A DNA stretch of 8,028 nt from an uncultured Synergistales bacterium (GTDB lineage: Bacteria > Synergistota > Synergistia > Synergistales > Aminobacteriaceae), in assembly GCA_937957815.1 (NCBI GenBank), contig CALFXN010000575.1:1-8028 (forward strand), read 5' to 3'. Shown here one piece after another: positions 5,935 through 8,028 of this stretch. The notes beneath the pieces were generated by a model that was not told the DNA's origin, did not search any database, and worked only from the letters and a program-made list of their open reading frames with translations. The position numbers and the translations under genes were made by a program. Each line of letters opens with the position of its first letter. Position 1 is the first letter of the stretch.

Positions 5935-6282
5935 TCACGGATTGATGTTCAGGCGCCACCTTCCGTCACGCCCCGTTCCCCCTTGACGAAATGCCCGGCG
6001 TAAAGCCATCTCGAGCGTCACCTTCACGCCCTGAAGATTCGGAAACTTCTGTTTGGTGATGTTCCAGTCGACCCCTCGTCCACCAGTCCGCGCGCTGTTA
6101 ATGTCAGCAACCCGCCGCCCCACGACACCACGTCTCCATCCGTCGCGGCCGAACGAAAAAGAGCCATGTCCCGAAGCTGACTGAATCGCGCCGTGTCCAG
6201 TTTATGCGATCACGCTGCCGGTCTCCATTTCCATAAACAGGCGCCAGTCGTTCAGCGGCGTTATCGATTTGGTAAAGGACAC
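5935..6282 (-). pseudogene. Frameshifted DUF2442-like gene
   Basis: A GTG at 6282-6280, preceded by a G-rich ribosome site inside an eight-G run, opens a frame reading MSFTKSITPLNDWRLFMEME then TGSVIA, which stops at TAA (6204-6202). In the next frame the same family resemblance resumes at once: HKLDTARFSQLRDMALFRSA (from 6206), then ATDGDVVSWGGGLLTLTARG, running to TGA at 6026-6024. Together the pieces follow the DUF2442 pattern: 'h-x-P-L-x-D-[WY]-R-L', an acidic strand with Gly, 'L-R-D-x-A-L-F', and 'D-G-x-V-x-W'. The join omits a few residues usually present after 'GSVI', so the lesion may be a small deletion and not a one-base slip. A second switch back to the first frame near a GGGG at about 6090 would add VDWNITKQKFPNLQGVKVTL and reach the stop at 5935, but I cannot tell if that part belongs. 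DUF2442 proteins are small and of unknown function, often near DUF4160. Sequencing error is possible. Confidence 0.55.
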
Positions 6283-6335
6283 GCCCCCCCCTCTTCGCAT
6301 GCTTCAACACAAATTTTGTAAAAGTCCGCCGAAAT

Positions 6336-6382
6336 AAAAAAACGGCGTCCTGCATCCACGTCGAGGATACAGGACACCGTTT
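6336..6382 (-). terminator. Strong intrinsic terminator
   Basis: On the minus strand an 18-bp stem (arms 6382-6365 and 6357-6340, loop of seven bases) is followed directly by a T run (6342-6336, three of the Ts within the stem). Two of the 18 pairs are G-U only when read as minus-strand RNA. Read on the plus strand they are C-A mismatches, so the structure was selected on the minus strand. It lies about 80 bases after the stop codon of the LuxR-type remnant and separates it from the DUF2442 remnant and everything beyond. Confidence 0.92.
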
Positions 6383-6459
6383 GAACGCCATACACCCTTT
6401 TGGGGTGGTTTGGGGGGGGAAACCGGATGGAAGGGAACCGGAGAGGCCTCGCGCGGGCC

Positions 6460-6771
6460 TCAGGTGCGCGGGTTTTGCAACGTGTCCTTCAGGTTGCGCC
6501 GCGAACGGCCCCCCAGATTTCGGAAGATCGCTTTCATGTAGAACTTCACGATATTATCGGATAGGCAGAGCTCCTGTGCAATCTCCCGATAGCCTTTGCC
6601 ATCGACGGGCATCCGGGCCACCGCGTCCCCCGCACGGCTCCCTATCAGCGCCTTTTTGCCCCGCGCGTATCGCTCCTTCAGGGCCAGTACTCCGGCACGC
6701 GCGTCACCTTCCCCGGACTCTTTTTGTGTCCGATGGTTCCGGGGAAGGTCAACCAGACTATCAAACCGTTG
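6460..6771 (-). pseudogene. LuxR-type HTH regulator, 5'-truncated remnant
   Basis: An open frame of 103 codons between TAG (6774-6772) and TGA (6462-6460) has no acceptable start codon before the conserved region. Its C-terminal part reads GKGYREIAQELCLSDNIVKF then YMKAIFRNLGGRSRRNLKD. This is the LuxR/GerE helix-turn-helix: 'G-x-x-x-x-E-I-A-x-x-L-x-[IL]-S-x-x-x-V-K-x-[HY]-x-x-x-I-x-x-K/N-L-G'. The usual upstream 'L-T-x-R-E-x-E-V' helix is degraded (AGDAVARMPVDGKG), and the turn Gly-Val is Gly-Gly. Residues 1-45 match nothing I know. Such domains end response regulators or membrane-linked LuxR proteins, and this gene has lost its N-terminal sensory part. A good terminator still follows it. 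It is probably a dead gene. A longer intact copy elsewhere in the genome would support that. Confidence 0.72.
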
Positions 6772-6838
6772 CTATATCGGATCCTGTTTTCTCTTCACGG
6801 TTATGTTGGACAGCAGTGGATAAGTCTGCCAATTCAGG

Positions 6839-7432
6839 TCATTCCTCGGGGCGGTAGAGTCCCGCAGGGTTCGATCCGAGGAGCCCCGCGTGAAGCAGCG
6901 CCTCGTCCACCGTCGACAGCGCTCCGGCCTGCGCCTCCGAAAGAAGCGGACGATAGACGAGCTTCGCGAAGCAGTCACCGATATATTCGAGATCCTCGTC
7001 GGACGCGTCCCACCCGCGCTCGTCGAACTGCGAGAGTCTGAGCGGGCTGGAATACGCGCGAAGCGTCTTCTGCCCTATCGTGTTGAAGTAGAAGTCGAAG
7101 TAGGACATCGCCAGCTCCCGCAACGTCCGGTAGACGGGCTCCCGATACCGCAGCGTCGTGAAGTTCGATTTCGCGACGGCCCCCCAGCACCCGTCCGATT
7201 TGAAGAGCGCGATCACGTGGTCGTCGTCGTTCCATGCCCGCAGGTCCATCAGCAGCGGCGGATGGCCGAGCCCGCGAAGGCGCGACGCCGCGAAGAGCGC
7301 GCCCTCGAAGCAGTGTGCGGTCCGTTCCTCGAACACCCGTTTCGGGGACTTGCATTCTTCCTTCGGATTGTAGGGGATGGAGTTCAGGAAGCTCTGGATC
7401 TCCCACGGCGTCCGGAACGCGGGCGGCGTCAT
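6839..7432 (-). CDS. Transglutaminase-like cysteine-fold protein
   Basis: This is a 197-residue protein with no signal peptide, so it is cytoplasmic. The start ATG (7432-7430) overlaps the stop of the ABC ATPase gene as ATGA, with a strong ribosome site (GGAGGGGAG) six bases upstream. Longer frames that begin at 7960 are shadows of the ATPase gene. The core is TAHCFEGALFAASRLRGLGH (39-58) followed by LLMDLRAWNDDDHVIALF (60-77). Cys41 and His72 stand in the order and spacing expected for the nucleophile and histidine of a transglutaminase/NlpC-like fold. A third residue may be Asn90 in AVAKSN. The opening WEIQSFLNSIPYNP and the later VYRTLRELAMSYFDFY are also typical of a family of stand-alone proteins often labelled transglutaminase-domain or hypothetical. 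Substrate and reaction are unknown. Coupling to the ATPase gene suggests coordinated expression but need not mean shared function. Confidence 0.85.
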   Translation of the reverse strand: MTPPAFRTPWEIQSFLNSIPYNPKEECKSPKRVFEERTAHCFEGALFAASRLRGLGHPPLLMDLRAWNDDDHVIALFKSDGCWGAVAKSNFTTLRYREPVYRTLRELAMSYFDFYFNTIGQKTLRAYSSPLRLSQFDERGWDASDEDLEYIGDCFAKLVYRPLLSEAQAGALSTVDEALLHAGLLGSNPAGLYRPEE

Positions 7433-8028
7433 GACGATCTCCCCTCCGGATCCGGAAGCGCCACGGCTACGGAAGCGTCGAAGGCCGCGGAGACGGTCTC
7501 GCCTTCGCTCCAGGTCCGCTTCCCGGGCCGGTACGGGTCGAAGGCCAGAATCGTCCGGCCGGACGAAAGCGCTATCTCGTACTCCATGCGGCCGCCGAGG
7601 AACGTCCGGGTCCGCACTGTTCCGGTGAAGGGCGCGTCCTCCCCCTCGCCCCGAAGCGTCAGGTTGTCGGGGCGCACGACGAGCGCGGCGGCGTTCCCCC
7701 GGGCGAAGGAGCCGCCCTTCACGGCGCGGACGTCGAAGACGCGCCCGCCGATCGACAGCGCGAGCGTTCCGTCGTTCACGGCCTCGACGCGCGCCGGGAC
7801 GACGTTCGCCTGACCGATGAAGTCCGCCACGAAAAGCGTCGCGGGATCGCTGTAAATCTCGAAGGGCGTTCCGATCTGCTCGACCCGTCCCCCGTTCATC
7901 ACCATGATCCGGTCGGACATCGTGAGGGCCTCTCCCTGGTCGTGCGTGACGTAGAGGCACGTGACGTCCAGATGCCGCTGGATGCGGCGGATTTCCATCT
8001 GCAGGTTGCGCCTCAGCAGCGCATCGAT
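7429..8028 (-). CDS. ABC transporter ATP-binding protein, PotA/FbpC/UgpC type (5' part missing)
   Basis: The last 199 residues are present. The frame runs open to the window edge. The first visible residues, IDALLRRNLQMEI, are the D-loop and following helix, so Walker A, the Q-loop, the signature and Walker B lie outside the window. The H-loop is intact (LYVTHDQGEALTMSDRIMVM, switch His at visible residue 29), followed by GGRVEQIGTPFEIYSDPATL and FIGQANVVPA. The remaining 120 residues form a TOBE_2-type regulatory domain (VRPDNLTL; FLGGRMEYEIAL). This layout belongs to the importer ATPases that energise uptake of polyamines, iron(III), sugars or thiosulfate. The 'FVADFIGQAN' join favours the polyamine/iron branch, but substrate cannot be fixed without the permease and binding-protein genes, which are probably upstream beyond the edge. 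The protein works as a dimer on the cytoplasmic face of the inner membrane. Confidence 0.93.
   Translation of the reverse strand: MDALLRRNLQMEIRRIQRHLDVTCLYVTHDQGEALTMSDRIMVMNGGRVEQIGTPFEIYSDPATLFVADFIGQANVVPARVEAVNDGTLALSIGGRVFDVRAVKGGSFARGNAAALVVRPDNLTLRGEGEDAPFTGTVRTRTFLGGRMEYEIALSSGRTILAFDPYRPGKRTWSEGETVSAAFDASVAVALPDPEGRSS

Noticed and set aside
6104..6391. A 95-codon minus-strand frame beginning MAFKRCPV
   Set aside because: Its start lies just outside the terminator stem and it reads through that stem. It is in a different frame from both DUF2442-like pieces and has no family resemblance.
7433..7960. Long N-terminal extension of the transglutaminase-like frame
   Set aside because: It is Arg-rich noise read out of frame through the ABC ATPase gene. 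The ATG at 7432 has a strong ribosome site and starts the conserved region.
1..8028. tRNA, rRNA, CRISPR, insertion sequences, attachment sites
   Set aside because: No cloverleaf, conserved rRNA block, repeat-spacer pattern, transposase motif or flanking direct repeat was found by reading both strands.

Overview
The window looks like the whole or part of a short-read contig from a GC-rich, double-membraned (Gram-negative type) bacterium. GC content is roughly 60% by eye, and almost every protein in the central block carries a Sec or lipoprotein signal. The overall style (LuxR-type HTH remnant, small secreted proteins of no known function, a DUF2442-like remnant) reminds me of Synergistota, but that is recall and not proof. 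All supported genes lie on the minus strand, so the description below runs from high to low coordinates, the direction of transcription.

Right end (8028 to 6839): the C-terminal part of an ABC transporter ATPase of the PotA/FbpC/UgpC type, cut by the window edge. It overlaps by four bases (ATGA) a 197-residue cysteine-protease-fold, transglutaminase-like protein.

Decayed zone (6775 to 5935): the 3' part of a LuxR-type HTH gene with no start codon, followed by a very good intrinsic terminator (18-bp stem plus U tract), then a frameshifted DUF2442-like gene. Two 8-base homopolymers lie in or beside this zone.

Central block (5874 to 366): six consecutive genes, all predicted to be exported and none with a named function. 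In order they are: a small secreted protein with a PsbP/Mog1-like opening motif; a periplasmic propeller-like protein; a 202-residue protein with an FLSNFTELGF...HNYINN core; a lipoprotein that is a clear paralogue of the propeller-like protein; a 568-residue secreted protein; and a secreted beta/gamma-crystallin protein with an extra helical C-terminal region. Genes two to four are spaced 24 and 12 bp apart and are probably one transcript. The last two are also tightly linked. This block is the best candidate for an undescribed envelope or secreted system. The window alone cannot show what it does.

Left end (286 to 1): a good sigma-70-type promoter drives the beginning of another gene (GTG start), of which only 55 codons are present. 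The sequence then runs into 47 bases of Illumina library adapter including an index. That part is not biological, and the true genome sequence stops at position 48.

No tRNA, rRNA, CRISPR array or intact mobile element was seen.
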